The notes under the pieces: generated by a model
Told to the model about the DNA's origin: nothing
Databases searched by the model: none
Seen by the model: the letters and a program-made list of their open reading frames with translations, nothing else
Program-made: the position numbers and the translations under genes
Shown: positions 26,382-34,952 of the stretch, piece by piece
Numbering within the stretch: the first letter of the stretch is position 1
Layout of the letters: every line of letters begins with the position of its first letter
NCBI RefSeq assembly: GCF_013297935.1
Contig: NZ_JAAFIX010000012.1
Span: 25,257-89,256, forward strand
Reading direction: 5' to 3'
Source of the DNA: Rhodoferax sp.
Lineage (GTDB): Bacteria > Pseudomonadota > Gammaproteobacteria > Burkholderiales > Burkholderiaceae_C
DNA length: 64,000 nucleotides

Positions 26382-27983
26382 GTGTTCGACTACATCATCA
26401 TTGGCGCAGGCTCGGCGGGCTGTGTGTTGGCGGCTCGCTTAAGCGAGAACCCTGAGGTGACCGTGGCCCTGCTGGAGGCGGGCCCCGCGGACACCAGTGT
26501 GTTGGTCCACTGCCCTGCCGGCTTGGCCGTACTGGCCAAAAATGGAGCTGCCAACTGGCAGTTTGAGACCACTCCGCAGCCGGGGCTGAACGGCCGCCGC
26601 GGCTACCAGCCGCGTGGCAAGGTGCTGGGCGGGTCGAGCTCGGTGAATGCCATGATCTACATCCGCGGGCAGCGCGAGGACTACGATGGCTGGGCCGCAG
26701 AGGGCAACCCCGGGTGGGCTTACGACGATGTGTTGCCCTACTTCATCAAGGCCGAAGACAACGCCCGTGGGGCAGACGCTTTTCATGGAGCGGGTGGCCC
26801 GCTGCATGTTCAAGACCTGACCACTCCCAACCCCTTGGGGCCTGTCTTTGTGCAGGCCGGGCAAGAGGCAGGTTACACACACAACCCTGACTTCAATGGC
26901 GCCAGCCAGGAGGGTGTGGGGGTGTTTCAGGTCACGCACAAACATGGCGAACGCTTTAGTGCCGCCAAGGCCTACCTTACGCCCCACCTGCAGCGCCCCA
27001 ATTTGCAGGTGTTTACCGGGGCGCACACCACGCGCATTCTGCTGGAGCACAAGCGCGCCGTGGGGGTGCAGTTTCTGCAAGACGGGGTGATGAAAGAGCT
27101 GCGCTGCAGCCGAGAGGTGCTGCTGTCTGCGGGGGCCTTGCAGTCACCACAAATTCTCATGCTCTCGGGCATTGGCCCGCACCAACACTTGGTCGAAAAC
27201 GGTATTGCTACCCTGCACGACCTGCCCGGGGTGGGGCAGCACTTGCACGACCACGTGGACGTGGTGCAGGTGATGAATGCACCCGATTTGAAAGAGAGCT
27301 TCGGCATCTCGCTCCAAGGGCTGGCTGCCGGCATCAAGGGAGTGTTGGAGTGGCGCAAGCAGCGCACCGGTGTGTTGACCACCAACTTTGGCGAAGCCGG
27401 TGGATTTGTGAAGAGCCAAGCTGGTGAGCTGACGCCGGATCTGCAGTTTCACTTTGTGATTGCCAAGCTGGTGAACCACGGGCGCAGCACAGTGCTGGGC
27501 CATGGTTATTCGTGCCACGTGTGCCTGTTGCGACCGGAGAGCCGCGGCAGCGTCCAGCTGGCCAGCAAAGACCCGTTTGCTGCGCCCCTGATCGACCCCA
27601 ACTTTCTGGCCGACCGCGCAGACGTAGAGCGCCTGGTGCGGGGCTTCAAGCGCATGCGCGCTCTGCTGCAACAGCCCGCGCTAGCGCGACTGGGGGGGCG
27701 CGAAACACCCAAGTCCGCCCACGCTACGAGCGACATGGCCATTGAACAGTTCATCCGCGACAACGCCGACACCATTTACCACCCGGTGGGCAGCTGTCGC
27801 ATGGGCAACGGCCCGCTGGATGTGGTGGACCACGCGCTGCGCGTGCGCGGTATCCAAGGCCTGCGCGTAGTGGATGCGTCCATCATGCCCCGCATCGTCA
27901 GCGGAAACACCAATGCACCCACCATCATGATTGCGGAGAAGGCGGCCGACATGATCAAGGCCGCGCAGCATAAAAGCATTTAA
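26382..27983 (+). CDS. GMC-family FAD oxidoreductase (choline dehydrogenase-like)
   Basis: 533 aa if translation starts at GTG 26382, which has GAGGAG 7 nt upstream. An ATG at 26367 is in frame but would absorb that ribosome site. FAD-binding start 'FDYIIIGAGSAGCVLAARLSE', GMC signature 1 'GKVLGGSSSVNAMIYIRG', signature 2 'GALQSPQILMLSGIGP', and the active-site His region 'IYHPVGSCRMG'. It oxidises an alcohol; relatives act on choline or aliphatic alcohols. No betaine genes are nearby, so the substrate is open. It is divergent from ohrR. Confidence 0.9.
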   Translation: MFDYIIIGAGSAGCVLAARLSENPEVTVALLEAGPADTSVLVHCPAGLAVLAKNGAANWQFETTPQPGLNGRRGYQPRGKVLGGSSSVNAMIYIRGQREDYDGWAAEGNPGWAYDDVLPYFIKAEDNARGADAFHGAGGPLHVQDLTTPNPLGPVFVQAGQEAGYTHNPDFNGASQEGVGVFQVTHKHGERFSAAKAYLTPHLQRPNLQVFTGAHTTRILLEHKRAVGVQFLQDGVMKELRCSREVLLSAGALQSPQILMLSGIGPHQHLVENGIATLHDLPGVGQHLHDHVDVVQVMNAPDLKESFGISLQGLAAGIKGVLEWRKQRTGVLTTNFGEAGGFVKSQAGELTPDLQFHFVIAKLVNHGRSTVLGHGYSCHVCLLRPESRGSVQLASKDPFAAPLIDPNFLADRADVERLVRGFKRMRALLQQPALARLGGRETPKSAHATSDMAIEQFIRDNADTIYHPVGSCRMGNGPLDVVDHALRVRGIQGLRVVDASIMPRIVSGNTNAPTIMIAEKAADMIKAAQHKSI

Positions 27984-28004
27984 CGGGTGCTGACGACTAC
28001 CGGA

Positions 28005-28757
28005 TCAAGGGCTACTTGAACGCAGGTAGTCTTGGGCGATCTTGCGCACATTCACTCGCTTGAGCCCACTATTCAGCACAGCCCGCATGGCGTCTGCTCG
28101 AGCGGTGCGGTTAAAGCACACAAAAAGCGGGAGTCTTGGCATGGTGTAGCGGGGTGCCATTTGCAACCCGTTCAGTTGATGCTTACGCGTCAGGTATTCA
28201 AACACCTGCTGATCAATGGACACGTAGTCCACCCGGTTCGCCTCCAATTTCTTCAGGCTGAACAGGTCACTGGGCGCTTGATCTGGAATGAGAAGACCGT
28301 GCTCTAGAAGGCGAGTGATGTCGGGGCCATTGTCATACCCTTCAACAATGCCGATCCGCCTCCCGTGAAGGTCTGTCCAATCACGCCAAGGCGGTAGACC
28401 GCCGGTGCGCTGTGCCAAACCGAATTGAAAGCTACCGATAGCATCGGATAAGACACCTTGGGCCTCGGCGCACTCTAGCTGGGATGCTGAGTAGAACCCC
28501 AAGGGGCCTGCGACACTCCCCTCCATAGCCATTTTGATGGCGCGCCGCCACGGTAACACCTTGATGTCAACGGCGTGGCCCTGAGTGGCATAGGCTTGCC
28601 GGAGTACAACGGACAAAAAACCTTGCTGCGGAATAGCACCAGAGTAAGGCGGCCAATCCAAAGTCACCAAAGGAACGTCGCTAGGTCTTGCAAGTCCCGA
28701 AGCGAGAGCCGCAAAACCTAGAAGCACGGCAGAGAACGAACGGCGCAACCGGATCAT
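28005..28757 (-). CDS. Periplasmic solute-binding protein (SBP family 3-like)
   Basis: 250 aa with a signal peptide (MIRLRRSFSAVLLGFAALASGLA). The mature part has the amino-acid-binding-protein layout: 'VTLDWPPYSG', 'VLPWRRAIKMAMEGSVAGPLGFY', 'LHGRRIGIVEGYDNGPDI', 'LEANRVDYVSIDQQVFEYLT'. The ligand is unknown. It starts 2 nt after the ABC permease stop and is last in the amn operon, although ABC-2 exporters do not use binding proteins. It may act as a stand-alone sensor. GC content is lower than in the transporter genes. Confidence 0.8.
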   Translation of the reverse strand: MIRLRRSFSAVLLGFAALASGLARPSDVPLVTLDWPPYSGAIPQQGFLSVVLRQAYATQGHAVDIKVLPWRRAIKMAMEGSVAGPLGFYSASQLECAEAQGVLSDAIGSFQFGLAQRTGGLPPWRDWTDLHGRRIGIVEGYDNGPDITRLLEHGLLIPDQAPSDLFSLKKLEANRVDYVSIDQQVFEYLTRKHQLNGLQMAPRYTMPRLPLFVCFNRTARADAMRAVLNSGLKRVNVRKIAQDYLRSSSP

Positions 28758-28759
28758 GG

Positions 28760-29581
28760 CTATTTCGCAAACCGCTTCCGCGTCAGTGCCAGCGCTATCC
28801 AAAACGACCCCACCGCATAAGCCGCCAGCACGGCGAGGTGCCGCAGTGCATCGGTGGGCCACTGATCCATGAACAGGGGGCGCACCAGCGCCACGGCATT
28901 GGACAGCGGCAGCCAGTCGGCCACCAAGCGCACCGCCACGGGCAGTTGCTCCAGCGGGAAAAACACGCCGCTCAGAAACATCATGGGCGTGAGAAACAGC
29001 GTGAAGTAATACGTGAAAAAGTCGTAGCCCTTGGCCAGCGCATTGAAGATAAGCGCAATACAGCTGAAGGTAATGCCCACACCCAGCAAAATAGGCCATG
29101 CCACCAGCAGCTTGGGGCTGTGGCTGATGCTTAAGCCCAACATCACGCCCATGATGGCCGTTACCGTGAACAGCGACTTGAAGGCCGCCCACAGCATCTC
29201 GGCCAAGACCACGTTGTCCAGACTCACGGGGGCGTTCATGATGCCGTCCCAGGTCTTTTGCACATGCATCCGGCTGAACGCGGAGTAGAGCGCCTCGAAA
29301 GACGCCGACTGCATAGCACTCATGCAAATAGAGCCGCTGGCCAAAAACAAAATGTAGGGCACCTGCTGCCCATTCACCGTAATCTGCCCGACCAGCGCAC
29401 CCATGCCGTAGCCAAAGGCCACCAGCCACATCAACGGTTCGGCAATATTGCCCACCAGGCTCGGAATAGCCAGCTTGCGCCAGACCAGCAGGTTGCGCGA
29501 AAAAACGGGCCAAAAACGCATGGAAAGCTCCGGCGCGCGCCAGATGCTCTGCGGGCGGAAGGGAGAAGGGGCGGTGCTCAT
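28760..29581 (-). CDS. ABC-2 type export permease (NodJ-like)
   Basis: 273 aa, six membrane segments. 'NIAEPLMWLVAFGYGMG', 'MSAMQSASFEALYSAFSRMHVQKTWDGIMNAPVSLDNVVLAE' and 'FLTPMMFLSGVFFPLEQLP' are the ABC-2 exporter pattern of NodJ and related polysaccharide/drug exporters. It pairs with the ATPase gene 1 nt upstream. The exported substrate is not deducible. Confidence 0.9.
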   Translation of the reverse strand: MSTAPSPFRPQSIWRAPELSMRFWPVFSRNLLVWRKLAIPSLVGNIAEPLMWLVAFGYGMGALVGQITVNGQQVPYILFLASGSICMSAMQSASFEALYSAFSRMHVQKTWDGIMNAPVSLDNVVLAEMLWAAFKSLFTVTAIMGVMLGLSISHSPKLLVAWPILLGVGITFSCIALIFNALAKGYDFFTYYFTLFLTPMMFLSGVFFPLEQLPVAVRLVADWLPLSNAVALVRPLFMDQWPTDALRHLAVLAAYAVGSFWIALALTRKRFAK

Positions 29582-29582
29582 A

Positions 29583-30506
29583 TCAGGCGTCCTCGCGGAT
29601 CTGGCGTCCGGTCAGTTTCAAAAACAAATCTTCCAGGTTGGCGGGGCGGTGCAAGGTGCGCAGTTGCGGATAAGCCGCGAGTGCCTGCAGGAGCGGGGTG
29701 GAGTCCTGCGTGTAGAAAAACACGGTCTCGCCGCTCACCTCAACGCGCGCGGCCATGGCGCGCAAGGGGCTCTCCAGCAGCACGTGTGCCCCGACGCCAA
29801 AGACCTCCACGACATCGGGCTCCAAGTGGGCTGCAATCAGATCGCGCGGTGTGCCCTCGGCAATTTTTTTGCCATGGTCCAGCACCAGCAGGCGGTTGCA
29901 CAGGCGCTCGGCCTCGTCCATGAAGTGGGTGGTCAGCAAAATGGATTTGCCTTGTTGCAGCAACACCTGCAAGCGCTCCCACATCAAATGGCGGGCCTGC
30001 GGGTCCAAGCCGGTGGTGGGCTCGTCCAGCAGCAGGAGCTTGGGGTCGTTGACCAGCGCGCGTGCCAGGCTCAGGCGCCGGCGCATACCGCCGGAGAGCT
30101 CGCCGGGCTTGGCGTTGGCCTTGTGGGTCAGCGCCGCAAACTCCAGCAGCTGCGGAATACGCGCCTTGATGGCGGCATCTTTCATGCCGAAGTAGCGGCC
30201 GTAGACCAGCAGGTTTTCGGCGCAGGTGAAGTCGGGGTCCAGGGTGTCGAATTGAGTCACCACACCGAGCTGAGCCTTGATGGCCATGGCCTCATGCGGC
30301 ATGGGCAAACCCATGGCGGTGATGCTGCCGCCATCCGGCATGGTGTGCCCGAGGCACATGCGGATGGTGGTGGTCTTGCCCGCACCATTGGGGCCGATAA
30401 CCCCTAAGCACTCGCCGGGGGCAATATCGAAGCTCAGGTTGTTGACCACAACGGCATCGCCGTAGCGCTTGAACAGGTTCTCGACCTTGAAGAAATGGTG
30501 GGACAT
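29583..30506 (-). CDS. ABC exporter ATP-binding protein (NodI-like)
   Basis: 307 aa. Walker A '[13 protein letters not shown]', signature '[15 protein letters not shown]', Walker B '[13 protein letters not shown]', then the switch His in '[12 protein letters not shown]'. The C-terminal extension is typical of NodI/CcmA-type exporters. It starts 6 nt after amn and couples to the NodJ-like permease. Confidence 0.92.
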   Translation of the reverse strand: MSHHFFKVENLFKRYGDAVVVNNLSFDIAPGECLGVIGPNGAGKTTTIRMCLGHTMPDGGSITAMGLPMPHEAMAIKAQLGVVTQFDTLDPDFTCAENLLVYGRYFGMKDAAIKARIPQLLEFAALTHKANAKPGELSGGMRRRLSLARALVNDPKLLLLDEPTTGLDPQARHLMWERLQVLLQQGKSILLTTHFMDEAERLCNRLLVLDHGKKIAEGTPRDLIAAHLEPDVVEVFGVGAHVLLESPLRAMAARVEVSGETVFFYTQDSTPLLQALAAYPQLRTLHRPANLEDLFLKLTGRQIREDA

Positions 30507-30512
30507 GGTGGC

Positions 30513-32006
30513 TTACTGGAACGCAACTTCTGCAAAGCTGCGCAGCTTGCGGCTGTGCAGCTGGTCCACACCTTGGTTGCGCAGCAATTCGAGTGCGCGC
30601 ATGCCAATGCGCAAATGCTGGTCGACCCGCTCACGATAGAAGTGGTTGGCCATGCCGGGCAGTTTGATTTCACCGTGCAGGGGCTTGTCGCTCACGCACA
30701 GCAGCGTGCCGTAGGGCACCCGGAAGCGAAAGCCGTTGGCGGCGATGGTGGCACTCTCCATGTCGAGCGCCACAGCGCGGCTCTGGCTGAAGCGGCGCTG
30801 GGGCTGGTTGTCGGGCAGCAGCTCCCAATTGCGGTTGTCGGTGCTGGCCACGGTGCCGGTGCGCATGATGCTCTTGAGCGCGGCGCCACTCACTTGGGTG
30901 ACATCAGCCACGGCTTGCTCCAAGGCGACCTGAATTTCTGCCAAAGCGGGGATCGGCACCCACAGTGGCAACTCTTCGTCCAGCACATGGTCTTCACGCA
31001 CATAGCCGTGGGCCAGCACATAGTCGCCCAGTTGCTGGCTGTTGCGCAGGCCGGCGCAGTGGCCCAGCATGATCCAGGCGTGCGGGCGCAGCACGGCAAT
31101 GTGGTCGGTGATGTTTTTGGCATTGGCCGGGCCGACGCCGATGTTCACCATGGTGATGCCGGCGTTGTCGGCGCGCACCAGGTGGTAGCCGGGCATCTGG
31201 GGCAGGCGAGGCGGCTCTTTGCCCAAGGCGTCTGCGGCTTCGGCGGACAGGCCGACCCGGCGGGTGACCATGTTGCCGGGCTCCACAAAGGCGATGTATT
31301 CGCTCTGAGGGTCTTGCATAGCCTTGCGGCCCAAGGCAATGAACTCGTCGATATAGAACTGGTAGTTGGTAAACAGCACAAAGTTCTGAAAGTGCTCCGG
31401 CCCGGTGCCGGTGTAGTGGCGCAGGCGGTGCAAGGAGTAGTCCACACGCGGCGCGGTAAATAGCGAAAGCGGCAGCGCCTCCCCCGGTCGGGGCTGGTAG
31501 GTGCCGTTGGCAATGCCGTCGTCCATAGCGGCCAGGTCGGGCAGGTCGAACACATCGCGCATCAGGGTGCGGCGCTCGGCGCTCATCTGACCTTCCACAT
31601 GATCGTGCTCGGCAAACGAAAAGTGCACCGGAATTGGCTGGTTGCTGGTGGCCACTTCAATCTCGCCGCCGTGGTTTTGCAGCAGCAGGCGGAACTGCTC
31701 CAGGTAATAGCGGTGGTACAGGTCGGGCCGCGTGAGCGTGGTCTCGAAGCGGCCGGGGCCGGCCACAAAGCCGAAGCTCAGGCAGGCAATGTCGGCGGCA
31801 GCCTTGCGCGACACGGTATCGGTGTGGATGCGCACCAGCGGGTAGCAAGCGCGCACATGGCCGCCCAACTCTTCACCGGCCACAAAGCGCTGCATGGTTT
31901 GGCGCAAGTGCGCGATGCCTTGGTCATAAATGGCGTGCACCTGTGCCAGCGCGGCTGCGGCGTCGGTAAAACGGGCGGGAGCAATGAAGTTTGGATGACT
32001 GGTCAT
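30513..32006 (-). CDS. amn: AMP nucleosidase
   Basis: 497 aa, near E. coli Amn (484). The C-terminal nucleoside-phosphorylase fold shows 'MVNIGVGPANAKNITDHIAVLRPHAWIMLGHCAGLR' and 'AVALDMESATIAANGFRFRVPYGTLLCVSDKPLHGEIK'. It splits AMP into adenine and ribose-5-phosphate and regulates the AMP pool. The ATG at 32006 gives the family N-terminus. It heads a four-gene operon with an ABC exporter and a binding protein, an unusual combination. Confidence 0.95.
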   Translation of the reverse strand: MTSHPNFIAPARFTDAAAALAQVHAIYDQGIAHLRQTMQRFVAGEELGGHVRACYPLVRIHTDTVSRKAAADIACLSFGFVAGPGRFETTLTRPDLYHRYYLEQFRLLLQNHGGEIEVATSNQPIPVHFSFAEHDHVEGQMSAERRTLMRDVFDLPDLAAMDDGIANGTYQPRPGEALPLSLFTAPRVDYSLHRLRHYTGTGPEHFQNFVLFTNYQFYIDEFIALGRKAMQDPQSEYIAFVEPGNMVTRRVGLSAEAADALGKEPPRLPQMPGYHLVRADNAGITMVNIGVGPANAKNITDHIAVLRPHAWIMLGHCAGLRNSQQLGDYVLAHGYVREDHVLDEELPLWVPIPALAEIQVALEQAVADVTQVSGAALKSIMRTGTVASTDNRNWELLPDNQPQRRFSQSRAVALDMESATIAANGFRFRVPYGTLLCVSDKPLHGEIKLPGMANHFYRERVDQHLRIGMRALELLRNQGVDQLHSRKLRSFAEVAFQ

Positions 32007-32093
32007 GTGCCCATTGTGCCGCCTGTAAAGGGGCGTGCCATCTGAAAGGGTATGGAGTAAAGTGTCGGAAAAATGACATGAACAAGCTCCCCG

Positions 32094-32420
32094 GTGAACG
32101 ACCCAAAAGACTCCCGCTTTTCTGAAACCGGATTCCCCTCTTTGCAGTGGGAGGATGAGGACTTGGACACGCGCCCGCTCCCCTTCAATGAGCGCCCCCT
32201 GCAAGCCCGCATTGACCATGAAATGGCCATCGTGGCGGAGCACCATATCCGGATTGCCCTGGCTATTGAGAAGTTCTGGGGCCACCGGGACTGCGTGGAA
32301 TACATCCGCACCCTGATCTTGAACGGCGGGTATTCCGATGGCAACACCAACCGCGTGGGGTTCAAGCCGGATGTCGTCTCCGCGTTGATCAACCTCGCCG
32401 CGCTGCACCGGGTCGAGTAG
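32094..32420 (+). CDS. Conserved hypothetical small protein
   Basis: 108 aa from GTG. The N-terminal 30 residues are acidic and disordered-looking; 'RPLQARIDHEMAIVAEHHIRIALAIEKFWGHRDCVEYIRTLILNGGY' is helical. No family recognised. It starts only 87 nt from the divergent amn start and ends 20 nt before the second diguanylate cyclase gene, so it could be co-transcribed with that gene. Confidence 0.7.
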   Translation: MNDPKDSRFSETGFPSLQWEDEDLDTRPLPFNERPLQARIDHEMAIVAEHHIRIALAIEKFWGHRDCVEYIRTLILNGGYSDGNTNRVGFKPDVVSALINLAALHRVE

Positions 32421-32440
32421 GTGCCACGGGAGAGCTGGCG

Positions 32441-33661
32441 ATGAACCTGCCTCACCTGGTCGGAATTCAGCTGTTTCTCTATGCCGTGTTGTGGGCTCTG
32501 TGTGCCCGCATTCTGGTCACCGAGCGCCGTGCGGTGCTGCACTATCTGGCTTATGCGGCCATCTCCGGGGTGTCGATCATGCTCATCAGTTGGCGGCCGC
32601 TAGGGCCTGTCTGGTGGACGCACACCGCCGCCAGTGCCGCCGGGTTGCTGGGCTTGGTGGCGGCAAGGCGCGGGGTCGAGCTCTTTTTGCAGGTGCGCCC
32701 GCGCGAGCTGGAGCATGGTCTGCTGGCGGTGGTGGGCACGGCCTGCCTGGTGTGGATTGGCCCTGATGACGCATCTTCCCGTGTCGGCCTGGTCTCCGCC
32801 CTTTCGGGGGCGCTGATGGTGGGCGCCGTGCTGAGCTGCTGGCGCGCATTGCGGCGGGAATTCGGCCTGCGCTTCAGTGTGATGGCGGCGGTGCCTATCG
32901 TTGCTATGTTCGTCATCAATGTAGTGCTCGGCTTGCGTGCCTGGAGTGGCCAGACGCTGGTGGCCGAAGGTAGCGGCATGCCCCAGGCGGTGACCTGGAC
33001 GGTGACCCTGGTGTCCGCAGCAGCATTCAACTTTCTGTTTTTGTTTTTGCTCGGTTTGCGCATGCACCAGAGCCTGCACCGCTTAGCGACGCAGGACCCC
33101 CTCACCGGCCTGCTGAACCGGCGTGGCATGCAAACGCTTTTGCAGTCGGAGTGGATGCGGGGCAAGCGCTACAGCGCGCCGTTTTCGGTAATCAGCCTCG
33201 ATGTGGACCACTTCAAACGGGTGAACGATGAGCATGGGCACGATGGTGGCGACCGCGTGCTGGTCGCCGTTGCCGCCATGCTGCGTCAACATGTCCGGGA
33301 AACTGATCGCGTGGCACGCATGGGCGGCGAAGAGTTTCTGGTGCTGATGCCCGGCACCCGCGCCGAAGTTGAAGGCGTTGCGCTGGCAACCCGCTTGCGG
33401 GAAGCCCTGAGTCGCACCCCCATTGCAGCCGACACCGGAGCGCGTATTCCGGTGACCGCGAGTTGGGGCGTCTCGGGCATCCTGCCGCAGGATCAAGGTG
33501 CGGATGATGTGCTGCGCCGTGCTGACGAGGCGCTCTACCAAGGCAAGCGCAGCGGGCGCGACAAGGTGGTGTTATTCGGCTTGCAAGACATCACGCCCGG
33601 CCACGGCGCAGTCCGCACAGAGGCAGGCCAAGCCCCGGGCACCGGCGGGGATCCGGCTTAG
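32441..33661 (+). CDS. Membrane-anchored diguanylate cyclase
   Basis: 406 aa. Six to seven hydrophobic segments occupy residues 5-210. The GGDEF domain follows: 'DPLTGLLNRRGM', 'SLDVDHFKRVNDEHGHDGGD' and active site GGEEF. The RETD motif five residues before it matches the inhibitory I-site. It should synthesise c-di-GMP at the inner membrane; the sensed signal is unknown. The last 30 codons overlap the CWC gene on the other strand. Confidence 0.92.
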   Translation: MNLPHLVGIQLFLYAVLWALCARILVTERRAVLHYLAYAAISGVSIMLISWRPLGPVWWTHTAASAAGLLGLVAARRGVELFLQVRPRELEHGLLAVVGTACLVWIGPDDASSRVGLVSALSGALMVGAVLSCWRALRREFGLRFSVMAAVPIVAMFVINVVLGLRAWSGQTLVAEGSGMPQAVTWTVTLVSAAAFNFLFLFLLGLRMHQSLHRLATQDPLTGLLNRRGMQTLLQSEWMRGKRYSAPFSVISLDVDHFKRVNDEHGHDGGDRVLVAVAAMLRQHVRETDRVARMGGEEFLVLMPGTRAEVEGVALATRLREALSRTPIAADTGARIPVTASWGVSGILPQDQGADDVLRRADEALYQGKRSGRDKVVLFGLQDITPGHGAVRTEAGQAPGTGGDPA

Positions 33662-33802
33662 CGCCTCGGCGCTGAAATTTACCTGTGTGCACCAGCACGG
33701 GCCTTGGGGCTCGCCGGTGGTTTTGGCCAGCTCCATGGCACACAGGTTGGCCTTGCCGCACACAGGGCACACTTCAGGGTTCAGCGTCGGCAGGGCTTTC
33801 AT
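33572..33802 (-). CDS. Cysteine-rich CWC-family protein
   Basis: 76 aa. The cysteine pattern CPVCGKANLC, then GPCWCTQV, then LACLCADC matches the small CWC family, probable metal (Zn) binders of unknown role. The central CWC tripeptide is intact. It is convergent with and overlaps the end of the diguanylate cyclase gene by 90 bp, so one strand's tail is under double coding constraint. Confidence 0.8.
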   Translation of the reverse strand: MKALPTLNPEVCPVCGKANLCAMELAKTTGEPQGPCWCTQVNFSAEALSRIPAGARGLACLCADCAVAGRDVLQAE

Positions 33803-33854
33803 GGTGTGGGCAGTGTAGCCCCAGGCCGGCCACGCCGCACACCAGGAGTACACG

Positions 33855-34319
33855 ATGGGCATAGAGATCGAACGCAAGTTTTTAGTGCAGGGCATGGCGT
33901 GGCGCAACGGGAGCGGAGTGCTCTACCGGCAGGGTTACCTCAACCGCGACAAGGCGCGCACCGTGCGGGTGCGTATTGCGGGGGATGCCGCTTTTCTCAC
34001 CATCAAGGGCCAAAGCACCGGCGCCACCCGCGCCGAGTTTGAATACCCGGTGCCCCTGCAGGATGCACAGGCGCTGCTGCCCCTGTGCGACGGCCCGCTG
34101 ATTGATAAAACCCGCTACATCGTGCTGCATGCCGGCCACCGCTGGGAGGTAGACGAATTTGCCGGTGACAACGCAGGCTTGGTGGTGGCCGAGTTGGAGT
34201 TGACCTCAGAAGACGAGGCCTTTGAAGCGCCCCCATGGCTGGGCGAAGAAGTGACGCACGATGCGCGCTATTTCAACTCCAATTTGGCCGCGCACCCATT
34301 TTGCAAGTGGCACCGATAA
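33855..34319 (+). CDS. CYTH-domain protein (triphosphate tunnel metalloenzyme)
   Basis: 154 aa. It begins MGIEIERKFLV, the ExExK signature of CYTH proteins, followed by 'YRQGYLNRDKARTVRVRI', 'AFLTIKGQSTGATRAEFEYPV' and 'WEVDEFAGDNAGLVVAELEL'. Bacterial members of this length are mostly inorganic triphosphatases; some are class IV adenylyl cyclases. It is convergent with a cytochrome c gene (6-nt gap). Confidence 0.88.
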   Translation: MGIEIERKFLVQGMAWRNGSGVLYRQGYLNRDKARTVRVRIAGDAAFLTIKGQSTGATRAEFEYPVPLQDAQALLPLCDGPLIDKTRYIVLHAGHRWEVDEFAGDNAGLVVAELELTSEDEAFEAPPWLGEEVTHDARYFNSNLAAHPFCKWHR

Positions 34320-34325
34320 ATAGCA

Positions 34326-34799
34326 CTAGGGCGTTGCTGGCAGCGACATGACCCACTGCGCCATCTGCTGCGCCTGGGCCTCGCTGAGCTGCGGGTGGCG
34401 GGGCATCAAGGCCCGGCCCCACTCGCCAGCGCCCCCGTTGCGAATTTTGCCGGCCAGGTAGTTCACCGCATCGGGGCGACTCTGGTAGCGGGCCGAGATT
34501 TGTTGAAATGCCGGGCCCACATAACGCCGGTCCACCCCATGGCAGCGCATGCAGTCTGACGCGTTGACTGCCGCAAGGCCGGCGGCCAGTGCCGCAGCGG
34601 GCGGCGTCGGGGCGGCTAAGTCGCCAGGGCTACTTGCCGACACGGTGGTGCTCTGAACCGTTGGGTTCGGCGCTTTATCGGCCTGCAGGGTGCGCCAGCC
34701 CACAATCAACATGCCCGCCACGACCACCAACACCGCAAGGATGAGTGCAGCGGCAAGCCAACGCGGGCGGTGGGGTGGGGTGTCGTCTTCCGGGTGCAT
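34326..34799 (-). CDS. Membrane-anchored c-type cytochrome
   Basis: 157 aa from ATG 34799, with GATGAGG upstream; a TTG 21 nt earlier is less likely. One N-terminal TM anchor (about residues 16-36), a Ser/Thr/Pro-rich linker and a C-terminal class I cytochrome c domain: heme site CMRCH, 'GPAFQQISARY' and the Met ligand in 'RALMPRHPQLS'. It is a periplasmic electron carrier of the c551/c552 type. Confidence 0.88.
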   Translation of the reverse strand: MHPEDDTPPHRPRWLAAALILAVLVVVAGMLIVGWRTLQADKAPNPTVQSTTVSASSPGDLAAPTPPAAALAAGLAAVNASDCMRCHGVDRRYVGPAFQQISARYQSRPDAVNYLAGKIRNGGAGEWGRALMPRHPQLSEAQAQQMAQWVMSLPATP

Positions 34800-34879
34800 G
34801 TTCAACGCCTCATCAATCAAAGCCGAGAGTGTCGCGCGAAAGCTATTGCTGGGTGAGGCGCGGGTTTTTAAGTGCCTAA

Positions 34880-34930
34880 TCGGCCTCTAGCCCTCGTAGA
34901 TATTGCGCAAGCAGCTACTAAAAACGTAGC
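34880..34930 (-). repeat. Dispersed ~50-bp repeat, intergenic copy
   Basis: The clearest copy: GGCCTCTAGCCCTCG, TGCGCA, AGCAGCTACT and GTAGC in plus-strand order. It lies between the cytochrome c start and the glcB 3' end. It shares long exact blocks with the proA-internal copy at 4880-4948. Confidence 0.85.
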
Positions 34931-34952
34931 GCCTGCGCATTGATGAACCGGC

